Part shown: one piece after another, positions 11,860-22,896 of the stretch
Layout: each line of letters opens with the position of its first letter
Numbering within the stretch: position 1 is the first letter of the stretch
DNA from: Siphonodentalium dalli
Lineage: Eukaryota; Mollusca; Scaphopoda; Gadilida; Siphonodentaliidae
DNA: 64,000 bases
Assembly (NCBI GenBank): GCA_032622095.1
Contig: CP136064.1
Coordinates: 263,855,863-263,919,862, forward strand
Direction: 5' to 3'
Program-made: the position numbers and the translations under genes
The notes under the pieces: generated by a model
What the model was told of the DNA's origin: nothing
Databases searched by the model: none
What the model saw: the letters and a program-made list of their open reading frames with translations, nothing else

Positions 11860-13390
11860 ATAATGGTGCGGGTTAGTGTTTTCTAAAATAACGCTGTTGT
11901 TGTCAAGGGCAGAAAAGGGGAGGGTCAGAAACACTTTTTATCGCCGATATCCAACAAACTTATACACAATGATCCCCATGATATGACAAATATAATGGTG
12001 TGGTTTAAATATGTCATAAGTAACGCCGTTCGAGTCAGGGGAGCACGAAAGTGAGAGGGCACCAAAACTGATTAAATATTTTGAGCAAGGATCGCCACCA
12101 AATTGATACACATTCACATATAAGGAATCTCGTGTAATTTAATGACGCCAAATTGGTGCCGTTTTTTGGGGTAAGAGATGGGGGCACTAAATTTGATAAG
12201 AATTTGCGTAGTCGTCGATTACCTCCAAACTTATACATAATCATCTGCATGATATCAGGAGTATAAAAAATGGCCTAAAGCCGTCAAATGTGGCGTCATT
12301 CGAGTCAGGGGTGCACGGAAGGGGAGAGGGGCACCATAACTGATAAACTATTTTAAGCACCGATTTCCACCAAATTGATACACATTCGTCAATGTAGGAG
12401 GAATTTAATCGTCTGACTTAAAGACGCCAAATTGGTGCCATTTGGGCGAAAGATGGGGGGACTAAATTTTATAATAATTTGTTTAGTCCCCGATTACCAC
12501 CGATATCAGGAGTCTAATTGTGTCGTTTAATGATGTTAACAGTTCGATTCGGGTACATGGAGGGGAAGAGGGACACCAAAAATTGATAACAACTATTTTA
12601 GCGCCGATTTCCACCATATTGTTATATATTCATTTTGGTGATACGAGGAATATAATCGTGTGGTTTAAATACGCCAAATTGGTGCCGTTTGTGTGAGAAA
12701 TGTGGGCACTAAATTTGATCGCCTATTTCCACAAATTTTATATATAGTCATGTTCATAATGAGTCTAATTGTGTAGTTTAAAGGTGACACAAATGGCGTG
12801 GCTTGATTCGGGTATGGGGATGGTCGGGTCACAAAAACTGACAAAAATTATGTTTAGCGCCAAATTCCACCAAATCCACACACGTTCTTCTCCAATGATA
12901 CCAGGAATCAAATCGTGCGGGTATTTGCGAATGTCCATCTGTTCTATATAACTTTACGGGGACCATCTAGATGGCACAAAATGGGGAAAGATAATGGTGT
13001 GGGCTAAAATTTTCTAAAATGACGCTGTTGTTGTCATAGGCAGAAAATGGTAGGGCAGCAAAAATGATGAAATATGTTTGTCGCTGATTTCACCAAATTT
13101 ATACATAAGCATCTCTATGATATGGCGCCGTTCGAGTCAGCGGTGCACGGAGGGGAGCTATGGTGCCAAAGCTGATACAAATATGTTTAGCACTAATTTC
13201 CACCAAATTGATACACGTTCTTCTCCAATGATACGTGGAATCAAATCACGTGGGTTAAAAATACGGCACATTTGGTGCATTTAGGTTAGGGATGAAGAGT
13301 TGAGGAGCAACAACATTGATAAGAATGTTTTAGTCGCCGATATCCACCAAAGTTAAGTATTGTGATCTCCATAATTCATTCTAAGCATTT
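11860..13390. repeat. degenerate ~140-bp tandem satellite, right block
   Basis: About ten diverged units of the same family as 10690-11045. The 'caaattgatacac' and 'gccaaattggtgcc' words recur near 12010, 12145, 12300, 12425, 12540, 12670, 12790, 12970, 13120 and 13260. High divergence indicates age; no selection on coding sequence is visible. Confidence 0.7.
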
Positions 13391-13399
13391 TTGGCGTTC

Positions 13400-14353
13400 A
13401 AATTTCACAACCTTGACAAATGGTGATCGAATTAAGTCAATTGAACAATTTATATGTTCTCAATTGTCACATTTTATATGGGGACGGGATTCGGGGCATT
13501 CAGTGAGCCAGCAAAAACAGATACATAGAAGAAAGCATTAAAAGTCATTCTATTTAAGATATATTCTTGCAAAACTTTGAATCAGAGGATGCCACGTTAG
13601 AATGGCTCGTGTGTTATAATAAAATTGAGTCTTTCCTGTTCAAGATATTGTCCAAAACTTATATTATACAATTTGTCAAGAGACATGGAAATGTATAGGC
13701 CTGTAAAAATAGTGGTCACAGTATGCAGTCAAATTTAGTTTCTTCTGAGATAAAAGAAAACACAGAGTCAGTAGCCATTGACTTTTCACGATTCTCCAAT
13801 TCTGACATCTGACAAGGGTATATCTACCCGATACAGAGGAATTCTTTAATTTTTTTTAAATATCGCTCAGTGTCGGGCACATGTAGCTGATATATAGAAA
13901 CATTTATTTTAAGCTGAGAATAATTTGAAAGTATAGCACCATGAACAGAGTCGCACCTGGACATTTCTTTGAAACATCTGTTTCTTCATGGCGGTATGCT
14001 AACCATGAGTCCTCAAAATATTAGTCTAACCCACTAGATTGATTTATACATCTCTGTGTAAAACCTAATTGTCGTATTTTGAACGAATGTTCATGTTTTG
14101 ATTCCATTAAAAAATATTTAAAATCAATCACAAAAAATATCAATTCCATCAAATCAAAAAAATAACGTCTCAAGTACGCTCAGTTGTTGATAAATAATGT
14201 TTTGTTTATTCGTGGGACGAATTAGTCGCCATGAACAAAATGACAATGGCGTTTTGTGATGCCGTTTGGATATACAATTTTGAGAATACGTGTAACACTT
14301 TGAACAAGAGTATTCATGCATAATATCCGTATAGGGAATGTTTTGTCAAATAA

Positions 14354-14355
<2 letters not shown>
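13400..14355. other. intron-like AT-rich sequence
   Basis: No domain, RNA or repeat was recognised apart from its right end, where GTCAAATAAACCTATC leads into a TTATC run as in LINE or SINE tails. This could therefore be the 3' end of an old retroposon. Confidence 0.3.
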
Positions 14356-14385
<30 letters not shown>

Positions 14386-14386
14386 A
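14356..14386. repeat. (TTATC)n microsatellite, possible retroposon tail
   Basis: Six or so copies of the pentamer follow GTCAAATAAACC, a layout common at the 3' end of invertebrate non-LTR elements. Confidence 0.8.
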
Positions 14387-14399
14387 ATTCACAAATCTC

Positions 14400-16600
14400 C
14401 TGACAAGGAGGTCAAAGAAAAATAACTTCATGGCTAATTTACTCACTGTGCTGCATGCGACATAAATCACAAGTATTCTCAGCTCTTCACAATGCAATCC
14501 AAAGTAGAAATGTTCGTATTTCGAGAGATGAATTCGATCACCCTGAATAACCCGCGCGCCGCTGCGCCACATTTGTCACACCCACGTTGGTCTGCTAGTT
14601 AAATGTGTATCATGTCCAATAGTTAGTTCTGTTTGTGCTACGACCTGTCTTTTTATCAGAGTATATTGCACGTAGTTTATTTGTCTGACGCAGGTTGTAT
14701 CTATCTTAATCCATATAAGCATCACATTGTTACTAGTGTAAAGCATTCTTAATCACAAGAGGGCTTATAATAGAGGCACTACAACCCCATCCTGAATCTA
14801 AAATAGCCAAGTGAATTGTATATTTTTTGGCGCCATCTTGTCTGTTGACTTCTATTTTGTATGTCTACACACTCCAAGACAACACTACATTTTGTCCCAT
14901 ATATATAAACAGTGAAGCATTATTAGAACCAATATAGCACCATTTCACAATTTCCATTGAAAGCGCACGACCCCACCCCTACCAACCCTTGCATGCCTTT
15001 TGTATATTATGCACAATCATATTCTGTATTCTATTGTTTCAATATCATTATAAGTATGACCACATGACTCAATAAATCGTATGCTACCGTATCGTATAGT
15101 ATAACCAATAACAGTATCCGTTAAATCCGTAGGGTGAATATAGGGCATTAAGCCATCAGCCGTGGCGAAGTTGATTCGATTCCTGATAATCGCCGATGTT
15201 GTTATCCACGTAGAAGTTGAATAATTTTAGATGTTTAGCGTTCAATCGACCCACAAACAAAGATATATACACAGATAATAAAATCACCTATAAAACAGGC
15301 TGAATTATTTTTTTATTCTCAGAACACAGTGATTGTAAGATAAGAAATTTGTAACTGTTGAACATGTTGACCAAAGTTGGGGATAGACACCAATTAAGCA
15401 CCCCCTCCCCAAGCCCCCCACCACCCCAATCACGTCGTAAACTATCAATGATTTTGTTGAAAGTGATTTCATAAGTTATATTCATGTCTGGGCGACAAAC
15501 ATGTGTACATGTCCCTCAGGCGGACTTCAGAGGAGGAAATATGATGTCGCTGGCATTGAAATATTGTCACACCTGGATCTTTCAATATGCCCAGATTAAG
15601 TAAATGAATATAGCATCTCATATTCTCCTATTGGGATACTTTCTCAGCTAGTTTACAGAAGAATAACATGGGTATACAATGTTTGTCTTCAGAATGCGTT
15701 TCATATTTTATACGCCACGAAAAACAAAGAAATTGCGTCGACGTGGCTTGATTTTCAGTGATACCATGTTGATATTTACGCGTTAACTCGCTAATACCGA
15801 GTTAATTGTGGTCTAGAGTTCAGGTTTCGATAACACGGCACTTCTGCAGCCTCTGTTCATTCAGGAAAATATAATATATTCAAGATATCTATAATTATGC
15901 GTCACGTGATTTTGTCACAAAAATGATTATTTTCAATCATCAGGAACCGTAACAAATCAGGCAAGAACCATCACAATACCGGCGATAGAAAGACTTCCGA
16001 TGTAACAGTTCCTACACAGTGCGTGTTACATAAGTTGTGCTTCTGTTTACACAACACAGCGCAGTTCTATTGGTTAATCACACAAAAATGATATAAACGA
16101 TCTTTATTATTTCCATATCAGGAAAACAGTAACAAATAACGCTCTTTATGTTTACCATATCCGGATCTAAACAAAAGCCAGGTAACGTAATGTTTTTTGC
16201 TTTTGTTTACATAACAAAGGAAAAACAATTGACAATAACATACTGTTTATGCAATATTTCTGATTGGTTTGAGAACAAAGTATGTCTATATTTTACTATT
16301 CTTTCTGTTTATGGCGGTTTTTGACGGAGGTGAATATTTTAACAGCATACCCACCGCCAACACCGCCCGTATCTTTAAGTCATACAAATTAAAATTTGAA
16401 CACGACGTTTGGGTCCCAAAAACAGAGTGCTCCGTGTTAGTCTGTTACTGATATAGTATAAATAAAGAGCGTTTGTTTCACTTCTATGAGAAAAACTGGA
16501 AAATGCCTGTTACCATGGCATTTATTTTTAGAGCATATTAAGCCAGTCAACAAATTACTATTAATTTAATTATACATGTACGTTCATAGTACTGATAATT
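14400..16600. other. sequence upstream of the first visible YeeE-like exon
   Basis: No exon could be recognised here, although the first visible exon at 16612 needs an upstream exon that ends with one unpaired base. A ~200-bp block at 16140-16375 recurs, diverged, at 21893-22115 ('gacaataacatact', 'atgtctatatttta', 'ttaacagcatacccacc'), so it is a dispersed repeat. The rest is unassigned. Confidence 0.4.
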
Positions 16601-16611
16601 TTATTTTACAG

Positions 16612-16695
16612 TCTTCGAGCCAGGAAATATCCGTGCAGGGATGTTATTCCAGAGTTTCATCATGCTCAAGATGTTCGTAGCTGCCATGGCTTCAT
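16612..16695 (+). CDS. YeeE-like gene, exon 1 of the visible set
   Basis: The acceptor is TTTTATTTTACAG and the donor is TCAT|GTATGC. It starts with two bases of a split codon and reads (V)FEPGNIRAGMLFQSFIMLKM then FVAAMAS. It ends with one base, which completes a serine with the first two bases of the next exon (t + ca). The FEPGNIR segment followed by a membrane stretch fits the first transmembrane region of eukaryotic YeeE-like proteins, where an arginine-containing loop precedes the helix. The preceding exon, ending in one extra base, was not found in the window. Confidence 0.8.
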
Positions 16696-16699
16696 GTAT

Positions 16700-18004
16700 G
16701 CATAGAATAAAGAGTACACTTCTGAACATTTGTCTTATGTCACAGCAATTGACTTACACATTAATTACTAAAGTAGAGTCACTTGCTGATATCCGGTTTT
16801 GGGCTCCCGTGGGCAAATTATGAATAATTATGGAGACCATGCCCATAAGGCATAAGCCATAAGCCAGTTTTGGTCTCTACTTCAGAAAACAAAACGTTAT
16901 ATCCCCAGAGTCGTTATTCATTGTTTCATCCGCAATTTGGTTTGAGACCATCGGCTCGTTGACTTTTTACTGGGCCACTAATAAGTCTCGATGGTGAAAA
17001 ATAATAGATTTAAATTTATCGAATAACTCTGAGCTTTCTCGACTCGAATCGAATATTTTTACCCCGAATCCAAATAAATAGTAATAAAGGGGCGCTTACG
17101 GATGGATTATAACAAAGGGTGCTTACGGAGGGATTATAATAAAGGGGTGCTTACGGAGGGAGTATGCATCTTTAAAGTTTGTTTATTGATGAGGCAAGAA
17201 TTTCTAAACAGCTCTCCTGAATCAAATCCCGAATACGTTTTGGAGAACCCATAAAACTTGTTAGTTGTACAGGGACGTAGCGACAGGGAATGGCCCCCCA
17301 TCTTTGGTAAATTTCAAACCATTGGAAATGTCATGCCTGACACAACATTAGTTGGAAATTTGACACCAGATATATATGTTGGAGTTGTTCTCATTGTATG
17401 CTTTTCCAACCATTAACTAGTGGGAAATTTTGGTATGAAATGGTCATCAGTTGGACATTTTCCAACCTTAGGGTGGCAGGTTGGATATTTCCAAGGGGTG
17501 GGTTGCAAAGGAATTCTGGGAACATGGGCTTTTGGTGTCTGGTTCAAGTGGGTGCAGTTGGATAATTGAAGGGGAACACCACAATGGGAACCATCTAGCC
17601 ACGTCCATTGAACGTGCATACGTGTATGCATTCAATGAAATAAATGGACTGACATTTCTACTACATATAGTCCTGCGACCCTACATAATAAGTTTTACGT
17701 TTATGTTTGCGCGATTGTGAGATGCAGCAAGAGATCACAAGACTACAACATTAGTGAGTTTGCGATTTCAAACCGGTCGTTATACGGGTATGTGCACCGT
17801 GGCTACCCATACCGGTACACGTTTTGTAATAGCAAACTGTTTCACGGGTATAATTCAGCACATCTACTGGTTATGTAATAATTGGATTGTGAGCAAACTA
17901 CAAACAAATATATGCTATACAGAGAAAGTGTTATTCGCTTTATTGGTCGACATTATACTTACAGTTATGGATACGACGGACCTCTGGATAATCAGTTGCG
18001 TTCA
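16700..18004. other. intron with dispersed-repeat fragments
   Basis: Three ~30-bp tandem copies of a GGGTGCTTACGGAGGGATTA unit are at 17090-17165. A piece of the GACGTCCCTG dispersed repeat (complement) is near 17268-17320. Otherwise no features; ORFs at 17.4-18.0 kb have no recognisable domains. Confidence 0.45.
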
Positions 18005-18742
18005 CCAGGGACGGGTACAGTACGTTAGTCCGAGCGTTCAATAGACCGGGGGTTCAATAGTCTGATGGTTCAATAGTCCGAGGGTTGTATAATCCGAGGT
18101 TTTAATCGTCCGATTTCGATAGTCCGAGTGTTCAATAGTCCGAGGGTGCAATAGTCCGAGGTTCCGAGTGTCGGCCATATACACCTGCATACAGGCCCCA
18201 ACGTGCAATTATTTGTGGTTGCCTGTTGCAGGTTGCCACGCTTATCCAATTATGAGTGACAAAAGGGAGGCAAAATGACGTCGACAATGAAATGAAATTA
18301 ATCTTGCTTTGTCATATTAAGCTGATTTTGTTTAGCGCCAAGTTGAATAATAATAATACCTTTGAAGCGCGAGTTTAACAACGGGACAATAATGTTGGTT
18401 TCCTCGATAGGAATGCGGTACCACTAGAAAGCGATATGTTTTAACAATTTGAAATGTCTTTATGTTCTTATAATACACACACGCACAAAGGTGCAATGAA
18501 TGATCACTGCAATATGTATTTGAGTTTTGTGGTTCTACATCCCTGATATATTGCCTTCCGGCTGCTGAAAATGTTGACCAAAGTTGGAAGTGTGACCAAA
18601 TTCCCGCTGCCCATTCTATAGAACCCTCGGACTATCGAAACCTCAGACAATTAAACCATCGGACTCTCTAAATTTTGAACCCTCGGACTATTGAACCTTC
18701 GGATTATTGAACCCTCGGACTAACGCACTGCCCCCAGGGACG
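18005..18742. mobile_element. foldback transposon with minisatellite TIRs and 9-bp target duplication
   Basis: The element spans 18014-18733 (720 bp) and is flanked by CCAGGGACG on both sides (18005-18013 and 18734-18742). The ends are inverted: GGTACAGTACGTTAGTCCGA on the left against GGGCAGTGCGTTAGTCCGAG read inward from the right. Each TIR is a row of ~16-bp subrepeats of the type TTCAATAGTCCGAGGG (18022-18170), answered by CCCTCGGACTATTGAA-type repeats (18610-18725). The interior (18180-18600) has no ORF. The 9-bp duplication points to a MULE-like or Foldback-like mover acting in trans. Confidence 0.8.
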
Positions 18743-19093
18743 AGGAGACAGTGCATGGGCAGGTGTTGGGGGGGTGGGGGGGGGGGTTCTTTTACTCATC
18801 GTGGTGGTAACATTTTCAATTGGATTTCACAAATGATTTCATAGACTGACTCAAATAATTGTGTTTTTTTTTCAGCCTGAGTAAATAGGTTAATATAGAT
18901 CTTATATACAATAACATTCGGTGTATAAAGTGTATTGTTTTTAGACCCAGGATCGAATAACGTCCTAGGCCTATATGTAAAATATAGTACCGAATTTTCC
19001 CGTTATATTGGTTGAAGAATATATTTAGTCATATTAAGTGTTTGGTTGGAATTTACATTGACATAACTTCAACGGATTTTTCTACTACATCGC
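18743..19093. other. intron, nothing recognised
   Basis: Contains a poly-G run at 18767-18787 and otherwise AT-rich unique-looking sequence. Confidence 0.4.
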
Positions 19094-20853
19094 CTTTTGT
19101 CCAAGCCTTGAAATGGGGTGTCTGTCATTTGCAGAATGAGGTCCCCAGAGGGTGAATTTAGTGATGCTACCCCGCACAGCGGGCCAGCATCACAAAATTC
19201 ACACTATGGGGACCTCATTCTGCTTACACCTCAGCAGAATGAGGTCCACAGAGGGTGAATTTGGTGATGCTAGCCCGCTATTTATTATTATTATTATTAT
19301 TATTATATATTCATTTAAGAAACGCATTCTACAGCAATTAGTTTCAATGCGCAATTACATACACAAATATACACAAACAAGATAACATCGCGCATATTTA
19401 CACTTAAAAAGCAATACAAGCTTCACCGATATATATGGCAGATAACTCGGAAAGATGACTGAAATTGGACCTACAATTAACAATAAAATATCCAGTATAT
19501 TAAAAGACCTGATTAAAATATTAAGTTAAATATTAATTTCCAACTATAACGGATAATCGTAAAAAAAAGTTAAAATAGCAGATGGTGCACTTATTTCGAA
19601 TAACACATTCTGAACAGGTGAGTTTTAAGAGCTGTTTTAAAAGATGATACTGAGTCAATCTTCCTCATATCAACGGGTAGGCTGTTCCAAATAGAAACTG
19701 AGACATTTTGGAATGAGCACTTTCCATAGTTCACATTTAGTTTATCTGGTATATGAGACAATTGAACTCCACTTCGGCCATTTCGAGTAACTGAGCTGTG
19801 TTTGGTAAACATTTCAGAAATGTAAGATGGTGTATCTCCGTGCAGAGACTTGAAAACAATTAGGGCACATCTGTATTTGACACGGTACTCAAACTTCAAC
19901 ATGTGTAGTTCTTTCATGACGTGTGTTATTCTGCTGTATCTTGGTACATTAGAAACGAGACGAGCGCAACTTTTCAATAAAATATCAATCCTCCGGACAC
20001 TTCCCGTTGTAAGGTGTGTTAACAATGGATTAAAAGTGTCAACTTTAGAAACAACCAGAGATAGAACGGCATGTTTCTTCTCACTTTGGCTTAGATGACA
20101 TTTCACTCGCCTCAATGCTCTCAACTTCATGTAGCTCGAGCGTAAAATATTCGAGACCATAGCATCCATTTCCATAGTACTATCAAAGTACGCTCCTAGG
20201 TTACGTAAGGAGGAACACGATGTTACATGACTATTCGCAAGCAGAATTTTGAAAGATCCATCCGAATCACTGCACCCATTGTCGTGAAGTAGACTGAAAG
20301 AATATTTGGAACCAATAACAATGTATTCAGATTTATTATCGTTTAGTTTCAACTTATTGCATTGCATTCATTCTTTGACATCCGTGAAACAGTTCTCCAA
20401 TTTCGACCTCGCTGTTTTATAACCGGCTGAGTCATTTCGAGGAAAATCTAAATAAATTTGAGTGTCGTCAGCGTACATATGGTATCGCACGGAGTGTCTA
20501 TTTAAAATATCTGCCAGCGGAATGGTGTAAATTAGAAAAAGTAGAGGACCCAATATCTATCCCTGTGGCACCCCAACGTCAAGCTTAGTCCAAACAGAAC
20601 AAGAATCTCATATCGACACCTTCTGAGATCTGTTGCTCAGGTATGATCTGAACCACCCAAGAGCACTTTCTCGCAAGCCAGTTATGTTGTGTAGACGCGC
20701 CAGTAATATGTTGTGGTCGCGCAGGTGTCGAATGCTGCACTGAGATCAAGCATCAAGAGCAGCACGATGTTGCGGGGTAGCATCACTAAATTCACCCTCT
20801 GGGGACCTCATTCTGCAAATGACAGACACCCTATTTCAAGGCTTGCTTTTGTC
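19094..20853. mobile_element. palindromic MITE (8-bp target duplication) split by a LINE
   Basis: Left part 19102-19279 and right part 20774-20845 together match the intact MITE at 44184-44437. The ends are CAAGCCTTGAAAT / ATTTCAAGGCTTG, flanked by CTTTTGTC on both sides (19094-19101 and 20846-20853). The central region (19280-20773) is a CR1-like LINE inserted in the minus orientation. The body contains inverted copies of GAATGAGGTCCCCAGAGGGT. Confidence 0.85.
19280..20773 (-). pseudogene. CR1/L2-like LINE, 5'-truncated reverse transcriptase with stops and a frameshift
   Basis: Minus-strand non-LTR retrotransposon fragment inserted in the palindromic MITE. Reading leftward from 20773, RT motifs appear in order. 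First is a piece of the LDLSAAFDT block (about 20730), broken by a frameshift. Next comes a GVPQG block whose following codon is a TAG stop (about 20555), then GPLLFLIY, then the catalytic MYADDTQ (about 20475). An in-frame TGA at 20368-20370 replaces what is normally tryptophan before MQCNKLKLN. The long C-terminal part (20367-19591) has the CR1/L2-type endings FKSLHG, SIWNSLPVDMR and LKTHLF. The 3' end is a (TTA)n tract at 19280-19304, the expected tail. The endonuclease is missing. At least three lesions make it inactive. Confidence 0.88.
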
Positions 20854-21188
20854 GTAGATAATTTCGAGGGCTAGTTACGGACAATGGAATCTCGATTTTC
20901 AAATGCGTCACAAGTGATTGAAAAGAGTCAGAAGACCATGGTCACCAGTGTGCATCATGTTGTTGTAAAGATACCTCTTCTAGTAGACATGCGTGACTTT
21001 CTGGTCACATAATATAATCCAATCAGATGAGAGGTCGGTTGTCTGTGTCAGGCAGACTAATCTAATCAAGATAACCCATGTGTTGTGATCTGCCTGCCAT
21101 CTGTGGTCTGGTTGTAAGATATTCATGAAATGTTTTATTGGGCCAATTTGTGTCACATGTTTAAAATGAATTTGAGAAACACGAAATT
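20854..21188. other. intron, nothing recognised
   Basis: No repeat or gene was identified; the antisense ORF at 20980-21276 has no domain and runs into an AT microsatellite. Confidence 0.4.
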
Positions 21189-21189
21189 T

Positions 21190-21190
21190 C

Positions 21191-21238
<48 letters not shown>

Positions 21239-21246
21239 TTATAAAT
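21190..21246. repeat. (AT)n microsatellite
   Basis: A run of AT dinucleotides with a few interruptions, symmetric enough to form a hairpin. Confidence 0.9.
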
Positions 21247-21358
21247 TTGAGATTCCATATTCCACAATAGCCACATATTTCTATGAATATATGACTTCCA
21301 GTCCTTGTGCCATCTACGATATTGATGACTAACTGAAGTAATTTTACAACTATTGCAG

Positions 21359-21512
21359 CAATGCTGTTTCTATCAATCATGTTAATGTTGCCCTCCACTC
21401 AAAGAACAAGCTCAAGAGTCATAACATAATTTCTTTCATGTGTCAAAACAAGAACTATTGCATATGCATCATTTGGGGGGTTCACCCTGGGCAATGGGAT
21501 GTTCATTTGTTC
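21359..21512 (+). pseudogene. decayed tandem copy of YeeE-like exon 2
   Basis: This stretch and the 85 bp before it duplicate 21544-21786 at a spacing of 270 bp. The acceptor (TATTGCAG|CAATG) is conserved and the start still reads MLFLSIMLMLPSTQR. A GAA codon has become TAA (21409-21411 area), giving an in-frame stop. The 3' end, where the intact copy has CGGG|GTGAGT, is replaced by a short repeat (three copies of TTCATTTCATTTG-like 16-mers, 21502-21543), so the donor is lost. It is a dead exon duplicate, or a former alternative exon. Confidence 0.82.
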
Positions 21513-21628
21513 ATTTCATTTGTTCATTTCATTTGTTCATTTCAAATTTCTATGAATATATGACTTGCATTACTTGTGCCATCCACGATAATGATGACTA
21601 ACTGACGTACTTTTTTCAACCTTTGCAG

Positions 21629-21786
21629 CAATGCTGTTTCTATCAATCATGTCAATGCTGCCCTCCACTCAAAGAACAATGTTAAGAGTCAGAACAGAAT
21701 TTCATTCATGTGTCAAAACAAGAACTATTGGATTTGCATCAATTGGTGGATTCATCCTGGGCAGTGGGATGTTCATTTGTGGCGGG
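21629..21786 (+). CDS. YeeE-like gene, exon 2
   Basis: Acceptor TTTTTTCAACCTTTGCAG, donor GGCGGG|GTGAGT. The first two bases complete the codon started in exon 1. The exon reads MLFLSIMSMLPSTQ near its start and TIGFASIGGFILGSGMFICG at its end. The last stretch is a glycine-rich membrane helix leading into the first family cysteine motif, which continues as CPGM in exon 3 (phase 0). In TsuA-type proteins this cysteine-bearing segment lines the substrate path; I infer the same here. The middle of the exon (about 20 residues after the first helix) is polar and probably a loop. Confidence 0.87.
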
Positions 21787-21789
21787 GTG

Positions 21790-22890
21790 AGTAATACATG
21801 TATAATGACACAATGCGCATCTTAAAGCTTAATAATAAAGGCACGGATGGCCTTCGGGCGGCTATTGCTGTTACAGTATTGGCATTTTCAAGATCCCACG
21901 CTTTGTTATGTAAACAAAAGCCCAAAAAAATACAAAACCTGGCAGTTGTTTACATAACACATGCAGCGTACGAACTTGACAATAACATACTATTTCCGCG
22001 ACAATTATGATTGGTATATGAACAAAATATGTCTATATTTTAATATTATTTCTGTTTATGGCTGTTTTAACGGGTGAGGCTATTTTAACAGCATACCCAC
22101 CGTGAAAGCCACCCGTGCCTAATTGGGAATATTCATTGAATGAGTTGCGCCAGGGAATAGCTCACCAGAACAGACCTCAAGTGAAATGTAGCAATTAATG
22201 CGTCGTCTCCAATATGATCGGTAAAGATTTGAGTAACTTTATTATGCAAGTTATTTTCTGTATTTAATATAGCATACCATTGTTTCAGTAAGTCCAATCA
22301 TACACGGCGGCATATATTGATCCTATATAACTACCATCATTGTGATATAAGTTAGATGAAAAACCGGTAATGTTTGGGGCATCATTGGATGCGGTTCATT
22401 GACAGTATTGTCCTTCGCAACAATGTCAATGCAAGACCTTCTTTTACAATACCTATGGTATACAAATACATGTATGTATGTATGCAGTGGTTGTTATTTC
22501 ATTGCATGTATGTTCATCAGGCCAACGGGTGTGGAATAAAAATATGGATTTATTGGTTATTGCACGATAACTCCAGCTTGCTTGATCAGTACCACACAAG
22601 GCTTATTATTCGGAATAAATATGTGCTATGTCATTGCTCAATGGTTTTTTTTAAACCCTAAAGGGCTTTTAACCCTTTGGATAACCCTTTGATTGGCACA
22701 TGGAAAGACGTGTATGTCGTTGTCAGTAGTTCTATAGTATGGTAATATCATGTTACCCTGTATATGAAACGTCGTAATATCGTCTCCTAAAGGGATTTTT
22801 TTCAAAGATATTGTAACGATGAATACACATGCATATTGTGTTTTTCTAATTTATGAAATGCAGATTTTGAGCACAATTTAAATAACATGA
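21790..22890. other. intron with a dispersed repeat block
   Basis: 21893-22115 is the second copy of the repeat also at 16140-16375. Beyond it no gene or RNA was recognised; ORFs under 100 codons are without domains. Confidence 0.4.
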
Positions 22891-22896
22891 TTAGGT

